Positions 34,295 to 44,700 of a stretch of DNA of 64,000 nucleotides are shown here, piece by piece. Each line of letters starts with the position of its first letter. Within the stretch, counting starts at the first letter, position 1. The stretch comes from Rhypophila decipiens (taxonomy: Eukaryota; Ascomycota; Sordariomycetes; Sordariales; Naviculisporaceae). The notes under the pieces are model-generated. The model did not search any database, had not been told where the DNA came from, and was given only the letters and a program-made list of their open reading frames with translations. The DNA is taken from positions 1 to 64,000 of the forward strand of contig MU858065.1 of assembly GCA_033297075.1 (NCBI GenBank), in the 5' to 3' direction. The translations under genes and the position numbers were made by a program.

Positions 34295-34561
34295 TCACAC
34301 TAGAACTGAGTACCACATGATGGCGAGCCGACTAGTCGCCTCCCTTATAGCCACTACCAGCGATGACGACGTCCTCTCGTGCAGCGTAGCTGCGGCAGCG
34401 GCTAGGCCCATGGTAACAGCACATCCGCCCCGGAGGCAAATAACAAACACAACTACCCAGAAACCGACCGTCCGACCCATTCCAAAGACACCCAACGTGA
34501 TAGCAAAGCCAACAGCCTGCAACTTGGTCCGGCCGAAGTGGTCGACGGCCTCGCTCGCCAA
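34295..34561 (-). pseudogene. Possible remnant of a major-facilitator transporter
   Basis: An open minus-strand stretch contains a GRTK-type loop (DHFGRTKLQAVGFAITLGVF) followed by hydrophobic segments (VGFWVVVFVICL). This recalls the conserved cytoplasmic loop and next helices of sugar/phosphate transporters. Nothing else of such a protein is recognisable around it, so it may be chance. A search against transporter families would decide. Confidence 0.2.
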
Positions 34562-35415
34562 AGAGATATGACTGGCGTGAGAGGCTGTATTATCATTGGG
34601 CTGTAGATACTCGAAAATGAGCCAAGACGAGTAGTAGGCGGGGCAAAACCCCGTGTGAATTTGAAATCGTATTGGTCGAGCGGAAAGAACCAGACCAGCA
34701 TCCCGGCGCGGAAGACACCACCTAGGATAGCACCGAGGACCTCCTTGAACAGCTCTCTACCAAGGTCGAAAAGAGGTAATGCGCCGGACCTGGGAAGAAT
34801 CGTTGTTCCGTAGACGCTTCTCGCTGCAAATGATAGACATGGGGTTCTGGGGATGAAGTCATCTTGCGGCTGAAAATCTAGTGTTTGAAGTGGGCGCTAA
34901 GCCACATTAAGGCAAGAAGAAGGCAAGCTTGTGCTTTGAGAAATTATAATTGGCCTGTATATTTTCAACGCTTAACCCCTTTTGTAGCTCTCCCTCTTAG
35001 TATATAAGCCCCTTTCTGAATACATCCTATGTTTATGTTTTTTTCTTTAGAAATCTTAGCCTTGGTGCTGCTTTTTCAAGACGTATCTGAGGATATAAAG
35101 CGATATGCTTTTAAATCAAATGGTGAGGCTAATCATAGGACACCAAGACAAACGAGGCAAAGAGTTTCAGTGTACCGGTCGCTCATAAAAATAGAGAACG
35201 ATATGACCTGTACCCCAAGTGAGACTTTCCGCAAGATGGAATAAATGAGAGCTAATAGTACAGCTATTGAGTATTACAAGACAGAATGTCAGAAATATCT
35301 ACTTCTACAGAAGGAAAACGCAGCAGCAGTCGTTTCAGATCGTCACTGCAAGTCTCCAATGCCGAAATGCAGCACAGCAGCACAGATCCAGCCAAACGAA
35401 CCATCCCTCCTCAGC
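34562..35415. other. Intergenic region
   Basis: No supported gene. The part from about 34900 to 35250 is AT-rich and looks like degraded sequence. Confidence 0.35.
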
Positions 35416-36156
35416 TTAATGCGGGTGCTCTTTCGCCCGTCTCAGCATTTCCCTTGACCTCGGGTAGAGTTGATCGAGCCAGGGGAAACGACCGGGGAAG
35501 AACGCTCTCAAGGCCCTGCCAACTTCACTGCGAAGCCGGAATGCACCCTTCACCCGGCTATCCGCATCGTACATATGATCCCAGTATACTTCCGGCTGCT
35601 CGAACCATTTACCTGCCAGTTTGTCTGCCAATTTCGCACCAGGAGTCGACCTCCGGGGTATCCAGCAGAGATCGATGTAACAACCCTTCTCGCGCAGCTT
35701 ATAAGACCGTGATATGCAAGACCGAACAACGGGAAGCGTATGGCCAATATAGAAAGAATCTTTGCCGGGTGCGGGAACGGCATTAACCCCGTCTCGTAAC
35801 CGGGGCAAAGCCTGAGCAGAGTCGGTGAAAATGGTTGCACGAAACTGGCTGTGCCCTGATCCATACTGCTCAATCAACCTTTCAACCTCCTCCAAGGAAA
35901 TGTCGATAGCGGTGAGCTCTCCGTGGTTGATCGAATACATCTCCTTGACACAGGCCGACTTCTGTCCATAAAGCCCAGGGATAGCCGTATCAACCTGTGT
36001 CAAGTCGTGGCCACGTGCGAATGGGGTTCTCCAGACCACGCCAAGTCCACCCCTACGAGCCTAACGCGGAGGAATCTTGGGGTTATCCATTGAACCATCG
36101 CAAAACAATACGAACCGCAGCTCGCCGTTGACAATATCTGGCTCAGCAAAAGCCAT
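35416..36156 (-). CDS. RNase H-like protein, copy B, with internal TAG
   Basis: The frame from the ATG at 36156 reads 31 codons to a TAG at 36061-36063, then 214 more codons to the stop at 35416. The sequence on both sides belongs to one RNase H-like fold. First strand is FVLFCDGSMD, second strand after the TAG is RRGGLGVVW, then HGELTAIDISLEEVE, ATIFTDSAQALPRL and LCWIPRRSTPGAKLADKLAG. The four acidic positions expected for RNase HI catalysis (Asp, Glu, Asp, Asp) are present. The WIPRRS segment replaces the usual WVPGH of retroelement enzymes. Copy A at 51.2-52.3 kb is a diverged paralogue with a TAG at the equivalent position. A translated upstream stretch (LYTQDRTTAIDTAN) also resembles copy A, so the true start may be further up. 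Readthrough, recoding or pseudogenisation are all possible. Confidence 0.7.
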
Positions 36157-36174
36157 ATTTGCAGTGTCTATCGC

Positions 36175-36285
36175 GGTCGTTCGATCCTGTGTGTAGAGGC
36201 TATGGTGCCTGTGACGAATCCACTAGTCTAGAACCCTACCACTGGGCTACGGACCCCCTTTCTTCAAAAGGATGTAGAATTTCAA
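36175..36285 (-). repeat. Degenerate TRIM-type LTR end with tRNA-like A and B boxes
   Basis: On the minus strand, 36285 to 36210 aligns with the 3' part of the LTR of the TRIM at 54.4 kb: shared CATCCTTTT-AAG, CC-AGTGGT-GGTTCTAGA and TCGTCACA. An A-box-like TAGCCCAGTGG lies at 36239-36249. Beyond the LTR end, a B-box-like GGATCGAACGACC lies at 36175-36187, at the place where the TRIM has its own B box. The segment overlaps the last codons of the FG-motif gene and lies just upstream of RNase H-like copy B on the same strand. Confidence 0.55.
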
Positions 36286-37722
36286 GTGCGGAGGGAGGTA
36301 TGATTCAAGATCAAGGGGGGCGCCAGCTTCGTCAAGCGGGTGAATCACATCATTTGCGTCGATGCGCTCAAAGAATCGCTCTTGCATCGTGTCCATTGAA
36401 AAGGTACTGTGCGTCTTTGGCTGTAACATGCTGTAAACCCGTGGTTCTAGTCGTTTCACCGGATTCTGGGCTGGGGCGGTGGTGGTGGGTTTGTCCTCCG
36501 GGGGGGACGGGGCGACAAAGAGGTTGGGGGTGGAGAGGTAAGCGTCCATGTCCATTGTAGCAGCAATAGTTGCACGGTATTGAGGTTTCGTGGTGATGTG
36601 CGTGGAGGCCTGGACCATAAGGCTGTCGTTATCGGCAGGGGTGGGGTGATTGAAGCCAAAGAGACCGCTTGAAGGTGGTGGTTTTGTCGTGGCATCATCG
36701 GAGGCCGCCTGGACTGCAAGGCTATCGGGTGGAGTGGCGTCGATGAAGCCAAAGAGTCCATTTGTAGGTCGTGGTCCTTTTGTAGCACCTTCTGAAGCCT
36801 GGATTGCAGAAATGTCGGCAGAAGCGGTGTCGTTGAAGCCGAAGAGTTCACTTGTAGTTTGTGGTCTTTTTGAAAATTGTGGAGTCGGATTGCTGGATCC
36901 AAAGAGTGACGCTTCGTCAACTGGAAGCTTGGCAGAAGGCTTTAGCGGTATGGGACCGAATATCGACGTTGATTCGGGTTTGGCAGGAGGCTTTGGGGGA
37001 AAGTGACCAAAGACAGATTGCTGCTGAGGTGGGACGCTTGAGCTGCTGGGCTCCGAATCGTTGACGGCGGGTGTGCCAAAGATACTACGGAATTTGGACT
37101 TCTCGTTTTGTACCGGGGGAGAACTTGCCTCGAGCGCTTTCGGGTTGCTGCCTGGGCCCTTGTAAGAGGAAGAGAATACCCCGGGATAGCCAAATGTGGT
37201 ATGAGGTTCTACTCGCTGTCGTTTCGTAGAAGAGCCACCATCTTCACTTGATTCATCAAGGGGACGCTTTTTGTTAGGATTCAGACCCCCAGTCTGCTTT
37301 TCCTTATCAGTGACCGCAGCCATCTCGACCGCCCTCCTTTCATCTTGTTCCCAACGAGCCCGGATGTTATCCAGCCCAAAGACCCATACATCTTCAAACT
37401 TGACCCTAGCGTTGTCGGAGGGAGGTGGCTCCCTCTTGTGAGTTTTTGACACCTCCGCATTTAACGCGGCCCAGTCGATTCCGGGCACCTCCACAGTAGA
37501 TGGTTTGATTCGAGCAAAATGGGGCGGTGAATAGGGTTCGGTCGGTTGATCAGACCCGACAGAGCGTCCCTTTCTCTGTGCTTCTGCCTTTTGGGACTCT
37601 TTTCTCAACTGCCAGAGGTTATAATCTGTCAGTTCGGCCCCTGCCTCGGCGCTGGGCGGGCTTGGCGCATCCTCAGGGGCACCGCGGTGGTTGGGAACTG
37701 GGTCACTTTGCTGAGTATTCAT
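36247..37722 (-). CDS. FG-motif protein (nucleoporin-like, low complexity)
   Basis: This is one open frame of 491 residues. The N-terminal half is charged, with a bipartite basic stretch (NKKRPL and TKRQRV). The middle and C-terminal parts carry scattered FG-type motifs: SIFGTP, SVFGHF, SIFGPI, SLFGSS, and three spaced copies of a unit with LFGF (ELFGFNDTAS, GLFGFIDATP, GLFGFNHPTP). Such FG motifs are typical of nucleoporins and of some transcription regulators. The last eleven residues (KFYILLKKGGP) are encoded by sequence that aligns with a TRIM LTR, so the C-terminus may derive from a transposon. I do not recognise an orthologue. Nuclear pore association is only a guess. Confidence 0.6.
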   Translation of the reverse strand: MNTQQSDPVPNHRGAPEDAPSPPSAEAGAELTDYNLWQLRKESQKAEAQRKGRSVGSDQPTEPYSPPHFARIKPSTVEVPGIDWAALNAEVSKTHKREPPPSDNARVKFEDVWVFGLDNIRARWEQDERRAVEMAAVTDKEKQTGGLNPNKKRPLDESSEDGGSSTKRQRVEPHTTFGYPGVFSSSYKGPGSNPKALEASSPPVQNEKSKFRSIFGTPAVNDSEPSSSSVPPQQQSVFGHFPPKPPAKPESTSIFGPIPLKPSAKLPVDEASLFGSSNPTPQFSKRPQTTSELFGFNDTASADISAIQASEGATKGPRPTNGLFGFIDATPPDSLAVQAASDDATTKPPPSSGLFGFNHPTPADNDSLMVQASTHITTKPQYRATIAATMDMDAYLSTPNLFVAPSPPEDKPTTTAPAQNPVKRLEPRVYSMLQPKTHSTFSMDTMQERFFERIDANDVIHPLDEAGAPLDLESYLPPHLKFYILLKKGGP

Positions 37723-38878
37723 GGTGGTGATGGCTTTTGGGTCTCGCTCGCCAAGGGGATCAGGTACGGGGAAGTATTTCAGTTATGTTTAGTCTTGGGG
37801 GCGGTCGAATTTGGGGCAATGATAAGGGGGATTTGGGACGCTCGTTTGTTATCTTGCTCGGCCTCTTTTGGTTTTCGATGGCTGGAGTTGAAAGACGACC
37901 AGAAGTTGGTGATTACGAGGGACCGAGTTAAAGCTCTTTGTGATGGCAAATAAGGAAAAAAATATATTTCATTGATGGGCTGATGTCAGGGTTGGCTGTT
38001 CATTAGTTATAACGCTGTTTTCCACCGTGGCCGGACTTGTGATCAATCTGGAACACAAAGTGTGACACCAACGTCCGAATTACCAACAGCTTAACGTCGA
38101 GGAGCATGTTTGTACTGCGTTGGTAGCGAAGCAAACAGCAGGGCGAGCCGCGTGCAACACTGCAGAGAGCGGCTAATAAACCGAACCTAAGCGCACTCAG
38201 AATAGACGAACAAAAAGAATCGGTCACATCAGTGGCTTTGGTTTCAGCTTGCCCACATTTTGTGACTTTGGTAAAGGGTCATTAGTTCACCATGAGCACA
38301 AGGGGTGGCGTGTGAGTGATTACGGCTTTGTCTCAGCCCATAACGTGGTATCGAGATATCCATTCAGGTGATATTGCCACCCAACCTACATGCAGGTAGG
38401 CAGGCAGTTAGCCGAGCGGCAATGCGCAAAGATGAATTGCATGCACCTGTGCCACCAACAGCATTTTCGAAGCATCGGGGTGTGGTGTGAACAAAGATGT
38501 TGGAATTTAGCCGGGCGCCTGTTGGCCGAATCTCCAGGTCCGGACCACGTCACAACTCCAACAAGGACCCGAGATTCAAATCGTCGATATGCCTTCCCCC
38601 CCGTTGCCCCACGAGGCAGTGTGTTGGTGTTCTCTGCCTTTGTGAGGTATCAATGTGTGGAAGCCTTTGTTCCCGAAGATGCATAGGAACTGTAAATACG
38701 TTAGGATGATGTCGGCGAACCCGGGGCATGGGGTGGAAGAAGAAGAATTGAGGACAGGAGACAAATTGAGCAATAATTACATCGTTCTTATCACTATCAC
38801 GCGAACCCCATCTCACCCTCCCGTCGAAAGGTTGATACCTACCTAAGGAAGCTGATTCAGAATCAGAAGCCCATCGCG
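37723..38878. other. Intergenic region
   Basis: This is the divergent gap between the FG-motif gene and the pseudokinase gene. No other gene or structured element was recognised. Confidence 0.35.
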
Positions 38879-40525
38879 ATGGAATCGCGGATAATCTTCG
38901 GCCTGGTCCCATTAAATGATATCGCCAGGTTAATCACCAACAATGTGGTGAACCCAAACTATCATGTCGTGATCAACGGCCAAGATGTGCTAGTTGCTGG
39001 TCTTTCGCAGTCGGGAACAGGCGGAACACTACTGGCGATTGGCTGCGACGCCGAACGAATGGACATCCTTCTCCCGCGCGACCTCACAAACTTTACAGCC
39101 ACATATTGCTATTTCTTCCTTACCGCCTCAGGGGAGCTCATTCTGCGCGATCTATCCGGAGGATCCACTCAAATTGTGGTTGTGGGAGACGACACAGAAG
39201 GGGCCATGGCTCAGCGCATGCCTCCACGTTGGCACGAACCAAGACAGAGAGTCATCCCCAGGTCAAGACGCCAGCCTCACATCTTCATGGTGTTTGATCG
39301 GCCAGGTCCCAGGAGCGGTGAGAGAGAGGATCTGCACGCTGAATTCCGTTTCGAGTGGAACCCCGAGCAGTTTGAGAATCCCGATACCCTCATTCAACAT
39401 GCCAGAGACCTCTGGGGGGTTGGAGGCCCTGTTAGGCTATTAGAGCCTCCAGCTCCTGAGCATCTAGGAATCTTGCAATTGAGCCAACAGCAAGGGGGAA
39501 TTCTGACGCCATCAGTATATACTATCAGAACGGAAAGGAAGCCACCAGTCGAATTTTTCAAATATGAGATTCTGGGTCACGGCAGCTCTGGACCCGTCAC
39601 CAAGGTGGTCGAATACAAGAACGGGAATATATGGGCCGTCAAGGAGATCAAGATAGAGCAACAAGATGACAAGAAGAACTTCAAATGGATTCTTGACAAC
39701 CTCCACAAAGTCAAACATGTAAGTGCAGCCTACACATTACGTTTCGGAATATGTAGCTTACACATGAGTAAACAGCCCAACATTGCGCATTTTGAAATGT
39801 ACCAGGAGTTCTGGCACGAGAAACGTTTCCAACTATTCTTCAAGATTTATCAAGGCAATATCAACCAGCTGTTAGCCGCTGAGAATTACCAACACGAATG
39901 TCTCGGACCGCAATTCCATCCCCAGGCAAGATGGAAAAGCGATTTGGAGAATGAAATACTGTCAGCACTCGCCTATCTACACAAAGAACACAAAATAGCT
40001 CATGGAAACATCAAGCCCGAAAACATATTGTTCGAGAGGAGCACGCTTTTCACAGCATCAGGGTACACATTCCTCCTCGCCGACTTTCTACTGCCACCTG
40101 CTCACAGGCCTGCCTGTCCGTCCCTCTACTTAACCCCCGACATATTCCGACTGCCCACAACGGCCGTGCGTCTCTGGGAGCTACCAAAAATCCCAATACC
40201 ACCCTCTTCAGACATGTACGCCTTTGGTATAACCCTCGGCATCGTGGAAGGCTACTGGTGTACCAACGATATCGACCTCTCCACGGATGAATGGACGAAA
40301 AAGGTCATGCTGCTGGGGTACCCGGACCCGATGGCGAGGGAGAGGGAAAGACAGCTTTGGGACGACTTTAAGCGAGAGAAGAGCAAACAGAGATCATGGG
40401 GAGTGGAACGGTATATCCAATCCAGATGGTATGCTCGGGTGGAGTCGATTAGGCTTTTCATGCCCAGCAAACTTCAAGACCTTTTGACTGGTGCATTGCC
40501 TCCTTCGGATTCGATTATGAATTAA
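38879..40525 (+). CDS. FHA-like/pseudokinase protein
   Basis: Exons 38879-39718 and 39776-40525 are separated by a 57-nt intron (GTAAGT...ACAG) that keeps frame even if unspliced. Splicing gives the family-like join KHPNIAHFEMYQEFW and 529 residues. The N-terminal 110 residues resemble a degenerate FHA domain (ILLPRDLTNFTATYCYFF, ELILRDLSGGSTQIVV). A kinase fold follows: EILGHGSSGPVTKVV (glycine loop), WAVKEIK (Lys), and HGNIKPENILFE where the catalytic Asp of HRD is Asn. The DFG motif is replaced by ADFLL. With both key acidic motifs altered the domain is probably a pseudokinase. FHA-kinase proteins similar to this are expanded in Pezizomycotina. The function is unknown. Confidence 0.75.
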   Translation: MESRIIFGLVPLNDIARLITNNVVNPNYHVVINGQDVLVAGLSQSGTGGTLLAIGCDAERMDILLPRDLTNFTATYCYFFLTASGELILRDLSGGSTQIVVVGDDTEGAMAQRMPPRWHEPRQRVIPRSRRQPHIFMVFDRPGPRSGEREDLHAEFRFEWNPEQFENPDTLIQHARDLWGVGGPVRLLEPPAPEHLGILQLSQQQGGILTPSVYTIRTERKPPVEFFKYEILGHGSSGPVTKVVEYKNGNIWAVKEIKIEQQDDKKNFKWILDNLHKVKHVSAAYTLRFGICSLHMSKQPNIAHFEMYQEFWHEKRFQLFFKIYQGNINQLLAAENYQHECLGPQFHPQARWKSDLENEILSALAYLHKEHKIAHGNIKPENILFERSTLFTASGYTFLLADFLLPPAHRPACPSLYLTPDIFRLPTTAVRLWELPKIPIPPSSDMYAFGITLGIVEGYWCTNDIDLSTDEWTKKVMLLGYPDPMARERERQLWDDFKREKSKQRSWGVERYIQSRWYARVESIRLFMPSKLQDLLTGALPPSDSIMN

Positions 40526-41706
40526 ACTTTGTTTGGCATTTGAGGTTTTGGTGGGAATCGTCTACCTCAGGAAGGTACATGGCAGGGACTAGAAATTTGG
40601 ATGGCACAGCTTCGTATGATGTAGACAGAGTCTTCCAGTGTTTTCATATTGCTAATTGACTCTAGATATACGAAACTGAGAAGTATGTGCCACGTTGCTG
40701 ATATATGTCACTCCTTGTCTCTGATGAGAGTTCAGGCCATGACACGCTAAGTGGAAAGAAGGAGAGACACAAAAGCCTTGGTGCAGGCTATGATGCCAAG
40801 ACATGGACTTGGTTTGACTGCACGACATTTAAGTGTCAGACAAGTGACATTGCACTTCACGGCCAGCTCTACACTCAGCAACGATCAGCGGTACAAGGGT
40901 TATACAAAGCATCCTTACTCATTATGGATCATTTGGTATCATGACGATGGTATGCTAACTTGCTCCAAAAAGATACTCCACTGTACCAAGCAAGGGAAGG
41001 GAAACTTTGAGGAAGATTTCGATACAGAAAAGGCACGGATCGGAATTTGCTGACAATAAAGATCAACGAGACAAAAGTTGAATGGGGTTATGGAAAGTCC
41101 ACGACCATTTGAGTGATGGGGTGTCGCCACACCATTGCTGGAAATCAGGCAAGAAGTTGAGGGGCTGCAGGGGCAGGCCACGGGAGCAACATAAATGGAC
41201 AAAATTCAAGTCGATCGTGTTTGCTGGTTTTCAGCGATTTGCCTTCCCGTCTCGATGGATATCTGGGTGTCCTCATTCGTCGAAAGCAGCGGCCTTCCTT
41301 GTGCAAGGCGAGCTGCATGAAAAGTGATGTGTACGCCCCCACATTGGTTGTTTGCTTGTTGCTTGATTTGTTGTCCAGGCCAGTCCCGGGAAACCACGAT
41401 GTTGCTTGCCGTTATCTCTGTTGAAAGATTGAAGGAAGTCGCTAGAATCTGGACCGCGCCTTCCGGATGGGTCAAGGATACCGGCAGTTTGACTCATCTC
41501 GATCCAGTTCCCTCCTCGCTTGTACGATAGTCAGTGCCTCAGGCTTCAAGATCAATCACTCCATCGACCAGCTTTCCCACCGAGTCAACTTTTTTCGCTC
41601 CTCCTTCGTCAACTGCACTTGCCCACCCACACCTGACCAGGACACGTAAAGGTCATTCACCGAAACGACAAGACAACTAAAGCAACCGGAAGTAAGGACG
41701 GCAACC
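40526..41706. other. Intergenic region
   Basis: A gap of 1.2 kb before the NFX1-type helicase gene. No gene was recognised; only short frames without family resemblance occur. Confidence 0.35.
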
Positions 41707-44700
41707 ATGTCAAGCAGGTAAGAGCATTTTGGCCCGTACCGGAAGTGAACACAGCTAACGGAAAGTTCAGCAATGGTGCCCAAGCCTCCATAGGGGGTCA
41801 TGGCAAGCCCAACCAGATTTGCTACGAGTTCCGTCGGAAAGGAACTTGCAAGCAAGGCAACAGATGTCGATTTTCGCACAACACTTCGGCCTCCCAAGGA
41901 GGACCTTCACGGAAATCGGATTACAAGCCTGACGGCAAGCTCAAGGAGTGGAAGCGACTGCTGGTGCAGGGAGAACCTCCATCGCATCCAAGCCTGCATT
42001 CGGCACAGCGCTTCTTCCAGCTTGGATTGGAGATGATGAATGGAGATCTCGGCGCGGCTCAAGAAGCGATCAGACTTCTTGTCACCGAGCCAGGTCTGTC
42101 GTTTATTAAGACAATCTCGGATCGTCAACCGAACATGACCATGAGTCATACCTCGGCCACCCTTTGGAGGGATGCCATCCGGCCCCTCTTCAAGCTTCTC
42201 ACCCACCCACGAGTCGTCGATTCTGCTGTTTTAGAACAACAAGCTGCCTCTTGCTTCAACTTCCTCTTCGGGGTTGATGGGGCACGCATCGAACGCCTCT
42301 GTTCTCGCGTCCTCCTAGTCCTTCAGTCCTGGAGTGACATCAGCATGAGACCCTTGTCACGGATAGACGCCGTCGAGACCTGCTTGGGGGTTCTGTCCAG
42401 CATTCTCGATTTTAATACCACAATCATCGTCAATACCCGCTTTGCTAAGCTGGTATCAGACTTCTCGACGGTTCTTACCCAAATTCTTGCCTCCCAGCCA
42501 GAAGAATTTTCTCATCGCCAGGCCACCAAGTATCTCGACTACATCCAAAGGCGCCTTCAGGTGGGCAACGACATTCCCCTATTCCAGGCTCACTCGGGTA
42601 CCCCCGTTGCACGAGAACAGTTCGTTCTGAGACGGGATCTTCCCGGCACGCTTTCGGCGGATGGTCCACGACACGACAATGACCATGCCGAGATTCCAAG
42701 CATCAAAATTCTGCCAACCTACGAAGAGATCGTCTCACCCCGCGCTGAATATCTCCCGACAAAGAATCCATCGGAGTGGCACATCCAAGGGATACGTGGC
42801 CGACTTGACAGAGAGTTTCGTCTCATCCGGGAGGACACAGTGGGCCAGCTTCGAGACACGGTTCGCGATTTGCTCGAGGCTATTCGAACCCCTGGCATGA
42901 GACTTGGCCAGGCACCGGGCAAAAACAGTACAAGAACCCTGTCATATGATGCTCCTGAGCTTGTTGGTGTTGAGTTCGATGAGAGCTGTGGGCTGGAGCT
43001 GACTATCCGTTGCGCTCAACTTCCCGCCCTACGGAAGGCCGATGTGCGCGCTCGTCGACATTGGTGGGAGCAGTGCAAACGACTGCAAGCTGGTGGCTTG
43101 GTTTGTGTCCTGGACGCCACAGGCTCCATCCTTTTCTGTGTGGTTTCAGACTCAAACATGCGAACTATCCACGATAACAAACCCCACAGGCGAGACAAGC
43201 CCAATGAAGGCGGCACTACGACGGGGGAAAAACTCACCCTCTCTGAAGACGCTGAATTTCTCTTCGTCAAGCTTCAACTGGTCAACCCTGGGACTCATCA
43301 GATCTCCCAGGTTCTCCGATGGTACCGGTCCTTGGAATCTTCGCCCCGGCGATATCTTGTCGAGTTTCCCGGAATCCTATTGGCATCGTTTCTTCATACC
43401 CTGACCGCACTTCAGCAGATGTACAACAAACCAGATGTCCCCTTCCACGAGCTTTTGGCTCCCACCGGGACCACACCAAGCCAGACCAGGCTGCAGCCAC
43501 CACAATATGCAAGGAAAATTGGCTTCAGATATGATGCAAAATGTCTGACAACGGACGGGACAGGACTCGAAATTGCCCCAGGGAGTCCAACGAGTGCCAG
43601 AAAGCTGGAAGAGAAAACAAAGCTTGACCGCACTCAGTCCATTGCACTGAGCGAGAGTCTATCCAGGGAGCTAGCAATGATTCAAGGGCCGCCGGGAACC
43701 GGAAAGAGCTTCACCGGTGAGCAGCTCATCAAAGTGTTGCTGGCCAACAAGAATAAATCCCAGCTTGGCCCGATCCTATGTGTGTGCTACACCAACCACG
43801 CCCTTGACCAGTTGCTCGAGCATCTTGTAGATGCTGGTATCAAAGGAATCATCCGCATTGGTTCACGGTCCAAATCCAAAAAGCTGGAAGACTTGAATCT
43901 TCGGGTTGTGGCGAGTGGTGCCGACCGGACCAGATCGGAGAGGCAAGCTCTCGGCAAGTTGAACAAGGAGCTACTCCCCCAGGTGACACGCGACGCCAAC
44001 GATGCTATTGGCCGATTGACCTCATCACAGACATGGCGCACGGTGGAGGCCTTCTTAGCGGAGTCATATCCACGTCACCACAAGGAGCTCTTTGGAGAAG
44101 ACGAGGAGGGATGGACAGAGGTCAAACCCAAGCCAAAACATACCATTGAGCAATGGCTCAGGACGGGAGCCAGCACATCCACCAGCCCGAATCCTCGTGA
44201 TCTTGAAATATTGAAAAGGGCCCCATTGGGGACGATGTCCAATCCCGAGCGAAGGATTATCCACCGGCACTGGTTGAAGAGTATCAGAGATTCCATCTTT
44301 ACGGATATAATCCGCATCAACCGGGATTATACCAGGATGATGGATCAGAAGCAAAGAGTGCGCGGCGATGTGGATTTACGTTGCCTCCAAGAGGCTCAAG
44401 TGGTCGGGGTGACCACCACAGGCCTTGCAAGACAGCTAGATACTCTCAGAAAGCTTCGATCCAAGGTTCTGGTCTGCGAGGAGGCTGGAGAAGTCCTGGA
44501 GGCCCACATTCTGACTGCATTGCTGCCTTCTGTGGAGCACGCCATTCTTATCGGGGACCATCTTCAGCTGCGGCCCCAGATACAGAATTATGAGCTTCAA
44601 AGCGTCAACCCAAGGGGTGAACGTTACTCACTGGATATGTCTTTGTTTGAGAGACTTGTACAACCACCCTCTGACCAATCCGATGGTACGATGACGACCC

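Noticed and set aside
41556..41897. Minus-strand frame over the start of the helicase gene
   Set aside because: It overlaps the CCCH finger coding sequence and has no recognisable domain.
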